DNA from: Semisulcospira habei
Lineage: Eukaryota; Mollusca; Gastropoda; Semisulcospiridae
Direction: 5' to 3'
Assembly (NCBI GenBank): GCA_036245525.1
Contig: BTPG01000003.1
Span: 215,100,449-215,164,448, forward strand
DNA length: 64,000 nucleotides
This document shows positions 48,842-63,490 of this stretch, in pieces; position 1 is the first letter of the stretch; each line of letters opens with the position of its first letter. The position numbers were made by a program, and so were the translations under genes. The notes beneath the pieces were generated by a model. The model saw only the letters and a list, made by a program, of their open reading frames with translations. It was not told the origin of the DNA and did no database searches.

Positions 48842-49302
48842 TCAATCAACGGACAGCTGACAGCCGACAGCAGAGCAGATGGTGTAAATGGCCTCCGTGG
48901 ACAACTCCTCTAGTCCGTCAGGGTTGTGAGTAATCCTCGACAACGTGTCAGCGTCAACATTTTGTACACCAGGTGTATACTTGATGTTGAAATTGTACAC
49001 TGCCAGGGCCGCCAGCCATCTGTGGCCTGTCGCGTCAAGCTTTGCAGTGGTGAGCACGTATATCAGCGGATTGTTGTTCTTGTGAACGGTAAAGCGGGCG
49101 CCGTAGAGTTAGTCTTTAAACTTCTCTGTGACTGCCGATTTCACAGCCAGGAACTCCAGTTTGTGGGCTGGATAATTCCGTTCAGTTTTTCCTAGTGCTC
49201 TGCTGGCATAAGCCGTCCTGTTCCTGGTAGAGAACACAGCCGAGCCCTGTCCTGGATGCGTCGGTGTGGGGTTCGATGGGCTTAATGTAATCAGCATAAC
49301 CT
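48842..49302 (-). pseudogene. gypsy RNase H domain, main part
   Basis: The minus strand reads YADYIKPIEPHTDASRTGLG plus CVLYQEQDG, ASRALGKTERNYPAHKLEF, and after a frame change RWLAALAVYNFNIKYTPGVQ plus NVDADTLSR. These are the Ty3/gypsy RNase H blocks. It is cut off from RT by the LINE at 49314-50006. The region 48565-48841 is the linker to integrase. Confidence 0.82.
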
Positions 49303-49313
49303 AGAACTGCAGG

Positions 49314-50006
49314 TTCAAGGACCTCGACGTTGGTGACATAGTCACTCCAGTAAATGCAGAGGATGTTACGTAGGCAGCGCTGGTGAAAGAGTCGTAGTTG
49401 GCTGCGGTAGAGGGCCCAGGACTCAGAATCACACAACAGGGTGGTGAGGACGACAGCTCTGTACACGCTGATCTTGGTGCCTTTTTTCAGTTGTTGATTG
49501 TGCCACACCCGCTTGAACAGGCGAAAACTGTGAGCATTGAGGCTTTGCCGCTGCGGACACAGCTTCGCTGGGCAGGGCACGTCTCCAGGATGGAGGATCA
49601 TCGCCTACCCAAGAACACTCTGTTCGGCGAACTCGCCACTGGACACCGAGACAGGAGGGCACCAGAGAAGAGATACAAATATGGTCTCAAGAAGTCACTT
49701 AGTGCTTGCCAAATCGACCACCGCCATTGGTCTTCGCTTGCTGCGGACCGCGACACATGGCGCTCCACCAATTACATGGCAGCCGTCTCCTTTGAGTACT
49801 ATCGCAGAGCTAACCTTAAGGACAGGCGGCTCAGGAGAAAAAAAAAACAGAGTTGTTCTAACTCAGAACTCTGACCAGACCTTCCCCTGCAGCCACTGCG
49901 GTCGAACCTGCCTGTCCCGGATTGGCCTCCGCACCCACGAACATGCCCGCAGACGACGTGGGCAAGCCCTATATAATCTTCGTTCGCGAAGTCAAGTCCA
50001 AGAGAG
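49314..50006 (+). mobile_element. RTE-like LINE with 5' inversion (twin priming) in gypsy RNase H
   Basis: Minus-strand sequence at 49525-49314 encodes FKRVWHNQQLKKGTKIS to DYVTNVEVLE. Plus-strand sequence from 49535 encodes VSIEALPLRTQLRWAGHVSR through the C-terminal finger CSHCGRTCLSRIGLRTHE, then YNLRSRSQ. In the intact relative at 36.9-39.7 kb these are continuous, so the 5' part is inverted at the joint. Target duplication: agaactgcagg (49303-49313) and agaactggagg (50007-50017). Confidence 0.9.
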
Positions 50007-50071
50007 AGAACTGGAGGTGAGAACAGTATGTTCTTTAGTCGCTGAAAGGCCTCTTCCTCTTCATTTCCCCA
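50007..50071 (-). pseudogene. gypsy RT-RNase H linker fragment
   Basis: The minus strand reads WGNEEEEAFQRLKNILFSP, the conserved start of the RNase H connection. It is stranded between the LINE and the LTR-like insertion. Its ends carry the two target duplications. Confidence 0.8.
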
Positions 50072-52479
<2,408 letters not shown>

Positions 52480-54110
52480 CCCCACATCCACGGCTTTTGG
52501 ACATGCGGCTTTCGCTTCCCTCGTTGTTTCTTGGTCGGTACAGGCATAAGGACTGTCAGGGGCGCAGTGATCTTGGCGAAATCTTTAACGAACTTGCGGT
52601 AATAACCTGCGAACCCTAGGAACCTCCTTACTTCCTCTGGTGTTGTCGGTGTAGGCCAGTCTCTGATGGTTTTGGTCTTTGCGGGGTCTGGTTCGATACC
52701 ATCACATGACACATCGTGGCCGACATAGACCTCCTTGGCCTTAAAAAGGTGACATTTCTTGGGTGCTAGCTTGAGACCAGCCTCATGCAGCCGTTGAAAC
52801 ACCAGCCTCAGGCGTTCTATGTGTTTCTCTTATGTCCGAGCGAATATGATGACGTCATTCAGGTAGTTGAGACATATCCGCATGTGGTATTCTCCTAAAA
52901 TGTCTTCCATGAGTCGCTGACACATAGCGGGTGAATTCGTCCGTATGGGAGGCGGTTGTACTCATAGAATCCGAGTGTAGCGACGGTGAACCCAGTGCGC
53001 TCTTAGTGTTCCTCGGCGATTTCAACCTGTTAGTAGCCGCTTTTCATGTCCAGGACACTATAGTACTGTGATCCAGATAAGCAGTCCATGATTTCTTCTA
53101 TCCTTGGCAAAGCGTAGGAATCGCGTATAGTCCTGTTGTTCAGCTGTCGAAAGTCCGTGCACAGACGAAGGCGTCCATCTTTCCTTCGTGCTAAGACGAT
53201 ATTTGAAGACCATGGGCTGCAGGACTTGCGGATAATTCCATCTGCCAGGAGTTGCTGTATGTATGAGCAGACATCAATGGTGGTATCATGCGGTGTTTCT
53301 GCTTGAAGGGGCGGTCGTCGCTGTGTTCAATCCGGTGGCACACCCTTGAAGCTAGGCCTACATCCTCCTCGCTTCTGGAAAAGTTGTCCTCATACGCGGT
53401 AATCAGATCCTGTGCCTCCTTCAACTGATCCGGTGTTAAGTTGTCCGCGTCTATCTCAACGAGTGAAAGCAAACTCTCCTGCACCCCTTCAGGCAGATCA
53501 TTCAGCTCTGTGATGTCCACTGGCTGAACCTCACAGAGAAGAGCCCTCGGTGCAAATGATACTGTACGGGTTCGATAGGGTGACATCAACTGGACTAATC
53601 TCATTGTAAGCGTAGCTAATGAGAGTCGGATTAAGGTCGACGTCCGGGTCTACATCAGAATGGGGCTGAAGAAGGGGACACGTGCGATAGTATGGCTGGG
53701 GCTTGTCTACCATCCCCTTCAAGGTGACTTGTTCGTTAGGGTGAAGTATCATACGTCTCTTCTCTGCCGATCGCACCACTGCTATCTTGTTGCAGTTCCT
53801 TGACAGTTGTTTCTCTCGAAGCGTGATGCTCTTCAGTGCCAGTTGCCATGATGTCTGTCTGTCCGGGGATTGTGTGCAGCGATCACCAGTGCGCTGAGTA
53901 CAGCTGTCCTTCACTCTGGCTAGGAAGTTAGTACCCAACAGAATCGGAGTCGCAGCACTGTAGTCAGTCCCTGGCCATCACGCCCGCCTTAATGTAGCCA
54001 GAGTATGGTAGCGTCTCTCCATTAGCGCACTCAATCCGTAATAGGTGTTTTACCTTTTGAAGTTCCAGATGGGCTAAGGTTGTAGGACACACCTCTTTCG
54101 TGCATCTTTT
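52480..54110 (-). pseudogene. gypsy protease end and reverse transcriptase
   Basis: The minus strand has LLRIECANGETLPYSGYI (end of the protease region), FLARVKDSCTQ, then LTPDQLKEAQDLITAYEDNF, GLASRVCHRIEHSDDRPFKQ, a degraded middle, and LHEAGLKLAPKKCHLFKAKE, RFLGFAGYYRKFVKDFAKIT. The catalytic box at about 52.85 kb reads YLNDVI where the family has YLDD, so an active-site Asp is Asn. Several frameshifts lie between 53.2 and 52.8 kb. It copies element RNA into DNA in intact relatives; this one cannot. Confidence 0.83.
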
Positions 54111-54980
54111 CTGCGCATTTAGATACCGCTATCTCGCGTCTGCCGTGACCTGAGACTAGAGGTCACCGAAAAAAAACTGCCGTACGGCAAGTCGTATTGC
54201 AAACAAGCTCAATTTATCGATAATTGACAAAAGATATATACTGTCTGAAATAGGTGTGTAAGCTGACTGTTTCTATGCATAAAATGTTTTGTTTCCTCAG
54301 AAATAAGATACTTTTGCATAAGTTGCGACAAGTCATCGAGCGTAACGCATAACCATTTCTCAGAAGAAGAAAAAAAAAATGAACGGGCCAACCAAACGGG
54401 AAGCAGTATACGTGGCACCCAGGAAAACAACAAAATCTCTTCAGACATCAGCAAGGAAAAGGTAAACTAAAGTAGAAAAAGAGGTTGGTGGTGTTTGCTA
54501 AGTGACTAGAACACGAGTTACTAGTAGTGGAAGAAACATGTCTTACGTAAGTGGCATATCTGACTGGTTTTCCAACTCTTTTAAAAAAAAAGTGTTATGC
54601 ACTGCTGTGAGATGTCACTTGCACGGCGTAAAACCCCAATAGCTAACTGTCCTTTTATGCATGGAAATTTACAGCCTACCTGCAATGAAGAAGACTACAT
54701 TTTATTGTGGGTTGACAGGGGCATGCATTCCATGTCAGTCACCACCTAGAAGTAGAACATTTCCATACATTCTCAGAGAGCCTTTACTAATACGGTGGAA
54801 GGAATGTAGTCGACATTGTAGTGATATTAAACCACTGCCAGTGCTTATTATTTAGGAAAACGTACTGTGTGTAGAAAAAAGTCCTGCTAAGGGAGAATTT
54901 GGCATTACTAACTCAGTAACTGCTTTCAGTACTTAGTAACTTAGTTTTCTCATCCATTCTCTGTCTTATGAAGGCTATAT
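54111..54980. other. non-coding
   Basis: No gene is recognised. A transmembrane exon for the Ig gene was sought here and not found. Confidence 0.4.
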
Positions 54981-54989
54981 TACAGATTA

Positions 54990-55135
54990 GGAGATAGGTC
55001 CAGCATTTTTTTAGTTCAAGGATGGTGCCAGAATAGCTTGGCGGATGAGACGCCAATCTATTCTGGCACCACCCTTGAACTATCATAGTCACATTTATTT
55101 CAAGCAGTGGGTGTATCAGGATTAAAAGGGTTACC
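54990..55135. mobile_element. fold-back MITE family, copy 3
   Basis: The palindrome tagttcaaggatggtgccag, aatagcttggcg / cgccaatctattctggcacc, acccttgaactat is centred near 55050, with good complementarity and the same core as copy 1. The right flank ggattaaaagggttac is a diverged TIR. Confidence 0.8.
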
Positions 55136-55149
55136 TAGTAAAACGCTAC

Positions 55150-55430
55150 TTTGACTGAAACCCTAATATTTGTTGACTACCATTTTGGATGACCGTGGAA
55201 TGTGTGAAAAATACAAATTTGACTAGTACAAAAGCAAGCCTTTATGTTGAGACTCGTGACACTTATTTCAGCTACCTTTTGGAAAGGTCACACAGGTTAT
55301 ATATGTGAATCAGTTATGCACATGAGGCGTACAGACTTTGCCATTGTTGTTTGTTCTTTGCGGTTTACACAGTTTTTGTCACATTTATTTTGAAAGTAAT
55401 AATCTGCCCATTCATTTAGTTCAGTCAAAG
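55150..55430 (+). repeat. AGGTCA-type dispersed repeat (short copy)
   Basis: It contains acaaaagcaagcctttatgt and ttggaaaggtcacac segments shared with 56000-56090. Confidence 0.6.
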
Positions 55431-55740
55431 TGAAATTGTCATGCTGCCGAACAACACAGTAATAATCATGTATTTCATTTCAGGCTAATACTGCTGTTGA
55501 CCTCTCGCTGTGGAGTATCAGTACTTTCACCCAAAGTACATACTTGCAAACAAGCGCAGAAGTATGACGCCTACACCAACTGACCAAGGTCACACTCACA
55601 GCTCAAGTGAAGTGAGGGCAGGTGACACTTATTCTCCTGGACTCAAGGTAAATCATACCAGTAGATCTGTGATGAGAATCAGGTGCAGAACACAACACAA
55701 CTATGGTGTGAATGAACACATCATACTGTAATGCCTTTTT
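55431..55740 (+). repeat. segmental duplication, copy 1, with tail-exon-like sequence
   Basis: About 70-80% similar by eye to 56341-56720. A good acceptor (tatttcatttcag, to 55483) and donor (aag|gtaaat, 55648) bracket 164 bp. One frame reads LILLLTSRCG through CKQAQKYDAYTN and stops. Another reads DQGHTHSSSEVRAGDTYSPG up to the donor. No single frame spans it, so this is either a decayed cytoplasmic-tail exon or not coding. Confidence 0.5.
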
Positions 55741-56115
55741 TCATTGGCTCATGTGCGAAGCAAGTGTAAGGCTATGTTCTGGGCCATTGGTCGTCCATGG
55801 TAAACTTTAATGTTGGCATTTTCTCGGAGACTATTCAAACCACAGTCTTCAAACGTAGCCGAAGGATACTTTGTGGCAAGACCTTTTTCACTCTTAGCCT
55901 AACAGTTTGAGTTCAGGCCAAGGGTCATGAGAAATCAAGAAATAGGTAAAAAAAAAATAGCCATATTTTGACAAAAGATATTTTTTTCTCAAATACTATT
56001 CACAACTGTACATAAGCCAGCCCTTTACTTATGCTTAGACTCATGGCACTTAAATTTCAGTCACCTTTTGGAAAGGTCACACATTTCAGATTAAGAAAAT
56101 GATCAGTTTTAAATG
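55741..56115 (+). repeat. AGGTCA-type dispersed repeat
   Basis: It shares ggcattttctcggagactat, atagccatattttgacaaaa and tttctcaaatactatt blocks with 26.0-26.5 kb and 57.1 kb. Confidence 0.75.
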
Positions 56116-56217
56116 CACACGAGCGATCCAGGCTTCACTGTTGTTGTTTGTGGTGTTCACAGTTTATTTCACATTAGTTTGAAGGTAGTAATGTGTAAAC
56201 TAAATGTAGGGACGAAT

Positions 56218-56272
56218 TGGGTGGGTGGGTGGGTGGGGAGGGGGGGGACTCCCCCCACCGGCCCCCGAATTG
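56218..56272 (+). other. strong G-quadruplex candidate followed by a C-run
   Basis: gggtgggtgggtgggtgggg then a run of eight G gives five or more G-tracts with one-base loops. It is followed by ccccccaccggcccccg, which can pair back with it. Confidence 0.7.
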
Positions 56273-56340
56273 TTTATAATACTATAACAAAGTCCCTGTT
56301 TGTGGAGTTTGGAACCGACCCACCCTGAAATAAGATCAGA

Positions 56341-56720
56341 AGTGAAATTGCCATGCTGCCGAATAACACGATAATAAACATGTATTTCATTTCAGGTCAG
56401 TGCTGCTGTTGACGTCTCACTGCAGAGTCACGCCCAGAGGGTATACTTGCAAACAAGCACAGAAGTATGACGCCTACACCAAGAAGAGGCAAGAGCTAGT
56501 CAGGTCATGTTTGCTCAAAGGAGAAGGCCACAGCTAAAAGCAGGCAATTCCAGTTCCAGCGGATCAGCTAAAGTGAGAGAAGGCGACACTTATTGTCCTG
56601 GACTCGAGGTAAAGCATACCGATTGATTTGTGAATAGAATCAGGTTCATAACAAAACACAACTGGTTGGAATAAACACATCACACTGTAATGCTTTCTTT
56701 CATTTTGAAGATGGTGTAGT
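56341..56720 (+). repeat. segmental duplication, copy 2, with tail-exon-like sequence
   Basis: Counterpart of 55431-55740. The acceptor is tatttcatttcag (to 56395) and the donor gag|gtaaag (56609). One frame gives CKQAQKYDAYTKKRQELVRS and stops. Another gives LKAGNSSSSGSAKVREGDTY plus CPGLE at the donor. The shared QKYDAYT and GDTY-PGL peptides suggest an ancestral coding tail, but neither copy is open throughout. Confidence 0.5.
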
Positions 56721-57039
56721 ACTAGTACCAGCATTCTCAACAACACCGAATGCTAAAATCACTTGCTGTCAACAAGTGGCACCATATTGCATTTGATTTG
56801 AAAACTAGCGGGTTGGGCAAGTCTGCATATACTGTCGTTTTCTTTAATAAGCACTTAGTGCATACAAAAGGACTAGAAAAATCTCAATACTACCCATTTG
56901 GTCCAGTGTGTGCTGTTGCTAAACAGCAATGCGTTGTGTCCTGTTTGAAACAATTTCTGCAAGTTACACTTTGAATATTGATGCTGATTCTAGATATATG
57001 TATACACCCTTTGTGGTCATTTCAAGCTCAATGGCGTCT

Positions 57040-57510
57040 AACTTTTGGCGCACGTGTGATAGCAAAAGTAAGTGTTTGTAATGGGTCGTCCGTCAACTGT
57101 CTGTTACCTGTGGGCAACTTTAACATTGGCATTTCCTCGAAGACTATACAAGCCTCAGCCTTCAAACTTGGCACAAGGGTACTTTGTGGTAAAATAATTC
57201 TAAATATACCAATTTCTGTGACCTTTCAAAGGTCATCTCAAGTAGTATTTTCAACTTCAAACTCAAACTTGTTATGGAGATACCACATGATAAGTGTGAC
57301 AAAAGTTAGTTTCGGGTAGAGTTGTAGTTTTTATCAATGTTTTTGCAAACTTTTCAATAAAATTTGGCATGATGATAACACTTTTCTGTGCATACTAATG
57401 TAATCAGCCCCTCACATAGGTCAAGGGTCACAGAGGGTTGACAAATGTGTGAAAAATGAAGGGATTTGGAAAAAAACTCAGGTTTCATTGGTACAAAATC
57501 CAGCCCTATA
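57040..57510 (+). repeat. AGGTCA-type dispersed repeat
   Basis: Two to three diverged units. The right part matches 44.5-44.7 kb. Confidence 0.78.
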
Positions 57511-57745
57511 CTTATGTTTAGACATTTTCAGAGACCTGTTGTAGAAGTCAAGCCAAGGTCAAAAAGGTCAGACGTATTATGTGGATTGGTCATAGACGTG
57601 AACCATAAGGACATTGCCTTTCTTGTTCATGTTCTGACTACTGTCATATTATGCATGTATGTACTTTGTATAAATACTTGCAAACATATATGCACGCAAT
57701 ATGTGCATGTCAAAACTTTTTTTGATACAAAATTATCTTTTGCAG

Positions 57746-57868
57746 GTTGTGAAAGATGAGGGAAGAAGAGTTCAGCGGGTACATCTCTCCGCGATGGCCA
57801 ACCGACGAGAAGGCAAAGGAAGTGAACTGATTGTCCTGTGTAGGAGGGCAGACGTCCTGTTATTTTGA
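57746..57868 (+). CDS. possible last coding exon (weak)
   Basis: It follows a good acceptor (aattatcttttgcag). The only open phase is 0, which matches the phase-0 donors at 55648 and 56609. It encodes VVKDEGRRVQRVHLSAMANR, then a basic stretch, and stops at TGA 57866-57868. There is no domain. The evidence is splice-site and phase agreement only. Confidence 0.3.
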   Translation, partial: VVKDEGRRVQRVHLSAMANRREGKGSELIVLCRRADVLLF

Positions 57869-57929
57869 TGTCCATCCACCAGGCTGGCCACAATGTGAAG
57901 GTTTTGGACAGTCACATCATTCGCAATGC

Positions 57930-58040
57930 AGCAAAAGCCTGTGCCTTACTGCCTGAGCTGATGCATAGCCATATATTAGGAGAAGGGCAAGCAAGCTTTA
58001 GGCCTGGCTATTCAACTGCAGACACAACAGCAGTGGGGCA
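57930..58040 (+). pseudogene. LINE RT micro-relic
   Basis: It reads LPELMHSHILGEGQASFRPG plus YSTADTTA, the Q-x-G/S-F-R-x-G-x-S-T block of LINE RTs, with unreadable flanks. Confidence 0.5.
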
Positions 58041-58249
58041 GTGACAACAGAGTGACAATGACAAAACTCGAGAAAATAGAAATAAAGAGGGAGTGTTTCC
58101 ATAAGCCTGACATAGAAGCAGCGGGGTGACAAAATTGTAACGTGCAGTCGAGCAGTTCAGGGGCTATTGTACAGTGATGGGGGTGTGCTTTGTCTGTTTT
58201 CATATAACAACGTGACAAAGCGATTTGACACCTATGTTGTAATTTGTAG

Positions 58250-58570
58250 TGCAGTAAAAAGGTGAAAATATCTGTATTTTGACGAAAAAGATGTTTTCTC
58301 AAGTATACATAACTTCAAACCCAGACTTGGTACAAGGTGGTAAGAACTTTTCATGCATACTAATTTCGTATGCATTAAAGGTCAGAAAGGTCAAGGGTCA
58401 CAAGAAATCGGGAAATAGGTACAAGATAGCCATATATTGCCCAAAGATGTTTTTTTCTCAAGTATTCCTAACTGTAAAACTAAACTTGGTAAAGGGATAC
58501 CTGATGGTAAGACCTTCCTATGCATATTTATTTGGATGACCCCCTCAGAAAAGTTACTTTTTGTCACTCT
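58250..58570 (+). repeat. AGGTCA-type dispersed repeat
   Basis: Two units sharing aacttcaaacccagacttgg, tatgcat and ggaaataggtacaagatagc segments with 26 kb. Confidence 0.75.
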
Positions 58571-60480
58571 CCTGTCATGTAGCGATTTGGAAACACAACT
58601 TAATATGTATTAGTTTTTGATTATCGAAGGAAAACCCCTTTACTGACAATGTGTTCATTTTTCGAAGACATTTCATCATATGAACAGGTCTTTTTTTTGT
58701 GACAAGTTCCTAAATACTGGCATACATCAGTCATTCAAAATACGTACTCCACAGCTGACACTTATGGGGTAGGAAACAGTGGTACAGATAGATTTTGTGC
58801 AGCATCGGTGTGAGACAAGGAGAAAACTTATCACTGCTCTGCTTTGCATGATTAAAAATGATATACAGGGTTCATTATGAAAATGGTCATTGGCCTCAGA
58901 GTATAAAACCCATGGGTCCTTTCTGAAGAGGGGATGTGCGGAAATATAGAAACGTGGGGATGTTCGGCATCATGTCTCGAAAGACAATGGGAGTATGCGC
59001 TTGCTGGGTCAGTCACTGGAGTGACCTCTCCAGTGCGCAAGCCTGGGCGAAGTGTATGGAGATCCTGGGATGCCCAGTCGTCAAGATCCCCCTCTCGGCC
59101 TCGCTGATGTATCCAAAGGAATGCAAAGCAGTACGTTTGGCACCAGTTTGGCTGCAGGAGCTGCCAGAACAGTGCGTGAATACAGGCAGCTGTCTGCCTT
59201 CGGGGCTCCACTCCTGATTTGAAGGGTTTACTCCCCCACATTTGGCCGTTGGATCCAACCTGATCTCCTCCGTCCTCTAGCCGTTGGCTGTCAGAAACAG
59301 CTCATCCGCCTAGTGGTGCAATGTGAACACCACCCCCTCACGTGGTTTAGCCCACCAGCTGAGGTGGTTTGCCAGGGTGTGGCGCTTGGAGCCCGCACGT
59401 GAGAGATTAAGGAGATGGATGAGGACCAGTGATGCCCGTCCGTCCTATGTAGGACGCAGCTGCCGAACAGCAAAGGTACTACCTCTATCCAGAGCCCCCT
59501 ACACCAACGTGGGGATGTATATTTATGTCATTAAACCCTCAGCTTAAAATGTTGTGCAAATGTGGACTTGCTCAATGAAAAACGCAATACTTCTCAAGAG
59601 TGAGTTGACCATGCAGTTCTTGCATTACCCTCCAGCTGTCACAGCAGATTTAAGTGGTTGGGTGATAACTGATCATAGGCATATGATATGTACTGTACTT
59701 TGTGTTTGTTTTGTTTTTTTCTTCCACTGTCAATCTTTGACTTTCAGCTGTGTGGCTTTACTTATCGTATCAGAATTGCTAACCACATGGTTCATTTCAC
59801 AAGTGTCCATTTGTGATTTGTGCTGTATAAGGAACATGCATACAGTGTAGTAATAAGGATAATATTTCATTTCTGAGCACATTCATGTAAGTTCTTTTGT
59901 GATTTTTCTCATGCCCCCAGCGGGTCCAAAATTAAATAAACAAAGTAAACTGATGCCAACATTGTGCACAGTACCAGAGGGTACGTGGTGGGTGCTATGC
60001 AGCAATCAGTTGTGACATGATAGCCTGCACCATGTTGAGTTTTTGGAGAGCAGCAATGGTATTGCTTGGATTACGGGCCGGCATGGTGCAGACTCTGTTG
60101 TAGACACTTTGACAGCGTAGCACTCATGTATTTTGCAGTGTTATATGGTCGACTGCACAGACTTTGTATCAAGAGCAGTACAGGTATTGTTTGGTGTGCA
60201 TGCATATATTATGCAGACTAGGTGACACAGTGCATTGTACCCTTGTTTTTCAGTTGTTATGGTATTTTGTGTTGACATCAGCATTGTGCAGTGCAAGTTA
60301 TGGGGCTTGAGACTGCATTTCACTTTGTTGTGCTGCAATTGGACACAGTGTGGTACTGGTAACAGTATTGTTTGAGTTTCATGCCAACATTGTGCACAGT
60401 ATCTGTAATGTAGTTTGGTGGCTGGATACTGCATTTCACTGTTATTATGTTGTGGGATGTGCAATGTTCAATTATATCAG
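58571..60480. other. non-coding, with loosely repeated TGCACAGT-rich sequence at 59.95-60.47 kb
   Basis: No gene is supported. From 59950 loosely repeated segments (gccaacattgtgcacagtac; gactgcatttcact; tactgcatttcact) recur at irregular intervals of 100-400 bp. Confidence 0.45.
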
Positions 60481-60490
60481 GACTACAGTG

Positions 60491-61430
<940 letters not shown>

Positions 61431-61436
61431 TTATTA

Positions 61437-61437
61437 T

Positions 61438-61482
<45 letters not shown>

Positions 61483-61500
61483 GGGGGGGGGGGGGGGGGG
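61437..61500. repeat. poly(T) followed by poly(G)
   Basis: About 42 T directly followed by about 18 G, a replication- and sequencing-prone junction. Confidence 0.95.
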
Positions 61501-61577
61501 CTTTGGGTTTAAAGTGTGTTTGTTTCATTTAGCGAAGTCGAAACTGTATGGATTTAAATGTGAGCAGGAAAAAAAAG

Positions 61578-61650
61578 TCGCCATCTACGGGACTCGAACC
61601 CTGGTCACCTGCGTGGCAAAAAAATATCTTACCACTGCACTAACTAAATT
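61578..61650 (-). mobile_element. tRNA-Gly(GCC)-like SINE head or tRNA pseudogene
   Basis: The minus strand reads GTGCAGTGGTAAGAT (A-box region), TTTTGCCACGCAGG (anticodon arm with GCC) and GGTTCGAGTCC (a perfect B-box), resembling tRNA-Gly-GCC. The T-run before the anticodon and the poor acceptor stem argue against a working tRNA. Confidence 0.6.
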
Positions 61651-62386
61651 ACTAAGAAACAGCACGTGCATTTAATTACTTATAGATAAACGTTTTCATC
61701 CCGTATCTGCCGTTGTTGTTTGTTCCAGTTTACTGTCACAAATAGTGATCGAGGACTAGCAGTTTGGGCGTAGTTTGCAACAGTTTGGTCGTAGGTTTTC
61801 CCTTGTAGGTTTGGCATAGTCGTTTTCCCTTCTTTCTCATGCGGGCTTGTGACCGGCTACGGCGGAGATATGATCTGCCGGAAGTCAGACATCGCTTGTA
61901 TCCCTTATTGAATACGCACTCGAAAATGACCCAAAGTGCCAAATTTTGTGCGGGACCCCATATTTTCTTCATAATCAATGTGATAGTTATAACATAAAGT
62001 ACGACTTTATCGAATAAAAAGGGCCTGAGCATTGCCCAACATTGCAAACAAGTGTAATGTTATTGATAACATCCGGGCAATTTGCGAATTTACAACATAC
62101 ACTTTTCTAGATTTCACTTAGAATTCCAATTATTAGAACACACTTTTTTTTACGAGAAAATACTAACATACTTTATGAAGTGACCGAAATGTTTCTTTAT
62201 CATTTTAACACACTATTTGATAAATTATTATTGTGTTCTGAAATCGGCTATTTTGCGTGTTTTCCCTCGTGGGGTACCTCACAAAACAGGCTCAAACTTA
62301 CAAATATGCCCGGGACCATGGGTCTGTCAGGGTGGCAATAGCCTCCAGACTCAACGAGGCTCTCAAAAAACCCTATAGGGCAGTTT
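61651..62386. other. non-coding
   Basis: No gene is recognised. At 62371-62379 ggcagtttt is the inverse of aaaactgcc at 54173-54181, which may be chance. Confidence 0.4.
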
Positions 62387-62952
62387 TCAATTAAAAAATG
62401 TAGGTATAGTATACAACCTTAAGTGTTTCGCGTAGAAATCCTGTGTCACAGTCGATACGGCTGATCCTGTGTCTAACAGTGCAGATGTTGCAACACCTTC
62501 AACTTGAATTCCTGCTTCGTTAGCCTGACCAACAAGATCATCTAACGCCTCATGGTCCATATTTTGGCATACCTGTAGTTGTGGCTGGTACTGGCGGCCA
62601 CGCGTCTGTCCCTGCCCGCGTACCCCTAGTGAAAATCCTGTTGCAGATGTCGTCGTACTCTGCAACCGATCTGCATATGACCGTACTGCCCACAACGAAA
62701 ACATCGAGGTCTTCTTGGGTCAGATTCTGCAGTTCGTCGACGGTATGAATCTCCAGCGATTGATCCTCCGCGTGGTTGATTCTGGTGCTGAGTTCCATTA
62801 TCTGGTCCTGAAGTCTGCAGATCACTTGTTCTGTCCCCGCCCGCTGTTCCAATCTTTTCCCTGTCCAACTGCAGCTCCCTCACTGCGGCAGTCAGTTGGT
62901 GTAGGGCTTCTCTCACTTCCTCCAGTTCCGATGTCTCCTCTGAGTCGGACAT
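62387..62952 (-). pseudogene. gypsy gag/nucleocapsid and protease start
   Basis: The minus strand starts at ATG 62952 with an acidic helical segment (MSDSEETSELEEVREALHQL). A CCHC zinc knuckle follows, CFRCGQYGHMQIGC (C-x2-C-x4-H-x4-C). After a frame change near 62.65 kb comes the aspartic-protease motif SALLDTGSAVSTV, then TQDFYAKHL. It packages RNA and matures the polyprotein in intact relatives. It is truncated after the protease. The continuing protease/RT sequence in the same orientation is 8.3 kb away at 54.1 kb. Confidence 0.78.
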
Positions 62953-63490
62953 TGTGTCGAAGGGGGTCTATCTACGGTGTAAGCCAACTTAGGTGTCATT
63001 AGAATTTAAAACTGCAAAACAGAACTATGAACCACCTCTAAACTCTAAGATAAGCTGTGAGTGAATAGCAACATATCCCTTCAAACCTGGCACTGTATCA
63101 TCCACCTTATAGTGTCTATACTCACCAGGCTATTTCCCCGGTGCATATCCAAAGTCTAGATACCTGCACATAACTGTTAAGCCACAAAGAGTGTTTCCAA
63201 TCTAAAACTATCATTCACAAGTAACCATACCTCCTGATGCTTAACGCTTATGACGCGCATGGGGCAAGACACCAAGCCAGAGTCCAACTTTTCCTCAAAT
63301 AAAACGTTGAAATCAGTCAAAGAAACTTAACCGAACATCCCAAAATAATAACCTGGATCAAAAGAACATGTTCAGAAAACAATAATCACACGATCTCACA
63401 AAAATATAAACGTTTGCTCGTGCTAAGAAACGCATACCAGACACTGTACTTATCACATTACCGTAAATATACATACGCTATAGCTTGAAC
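62953..63490. other. non-coding; possible gypsy leader
   Basis: It lies upstream of gag on the minus strand, but no LTR matching the 21.9/47.7 kb family and no clear primer-binding site were seen. Confidence 0.4.

Noticed and set aside
58852..59541. Open frames on both strands around 58.9-59.5 kb as a gene
   Set aside because: No domain, no splice-site support, and overlapping frames of similar length on both strands.
61578..61650. Functional tRNA-Gly gene
   Set aside because: The B-box and anticodon arm are good, but a T-run lengthens the D/anticodon region and the acceptor stem does not pair convincingly. SINE head or pseudogene is more likely.
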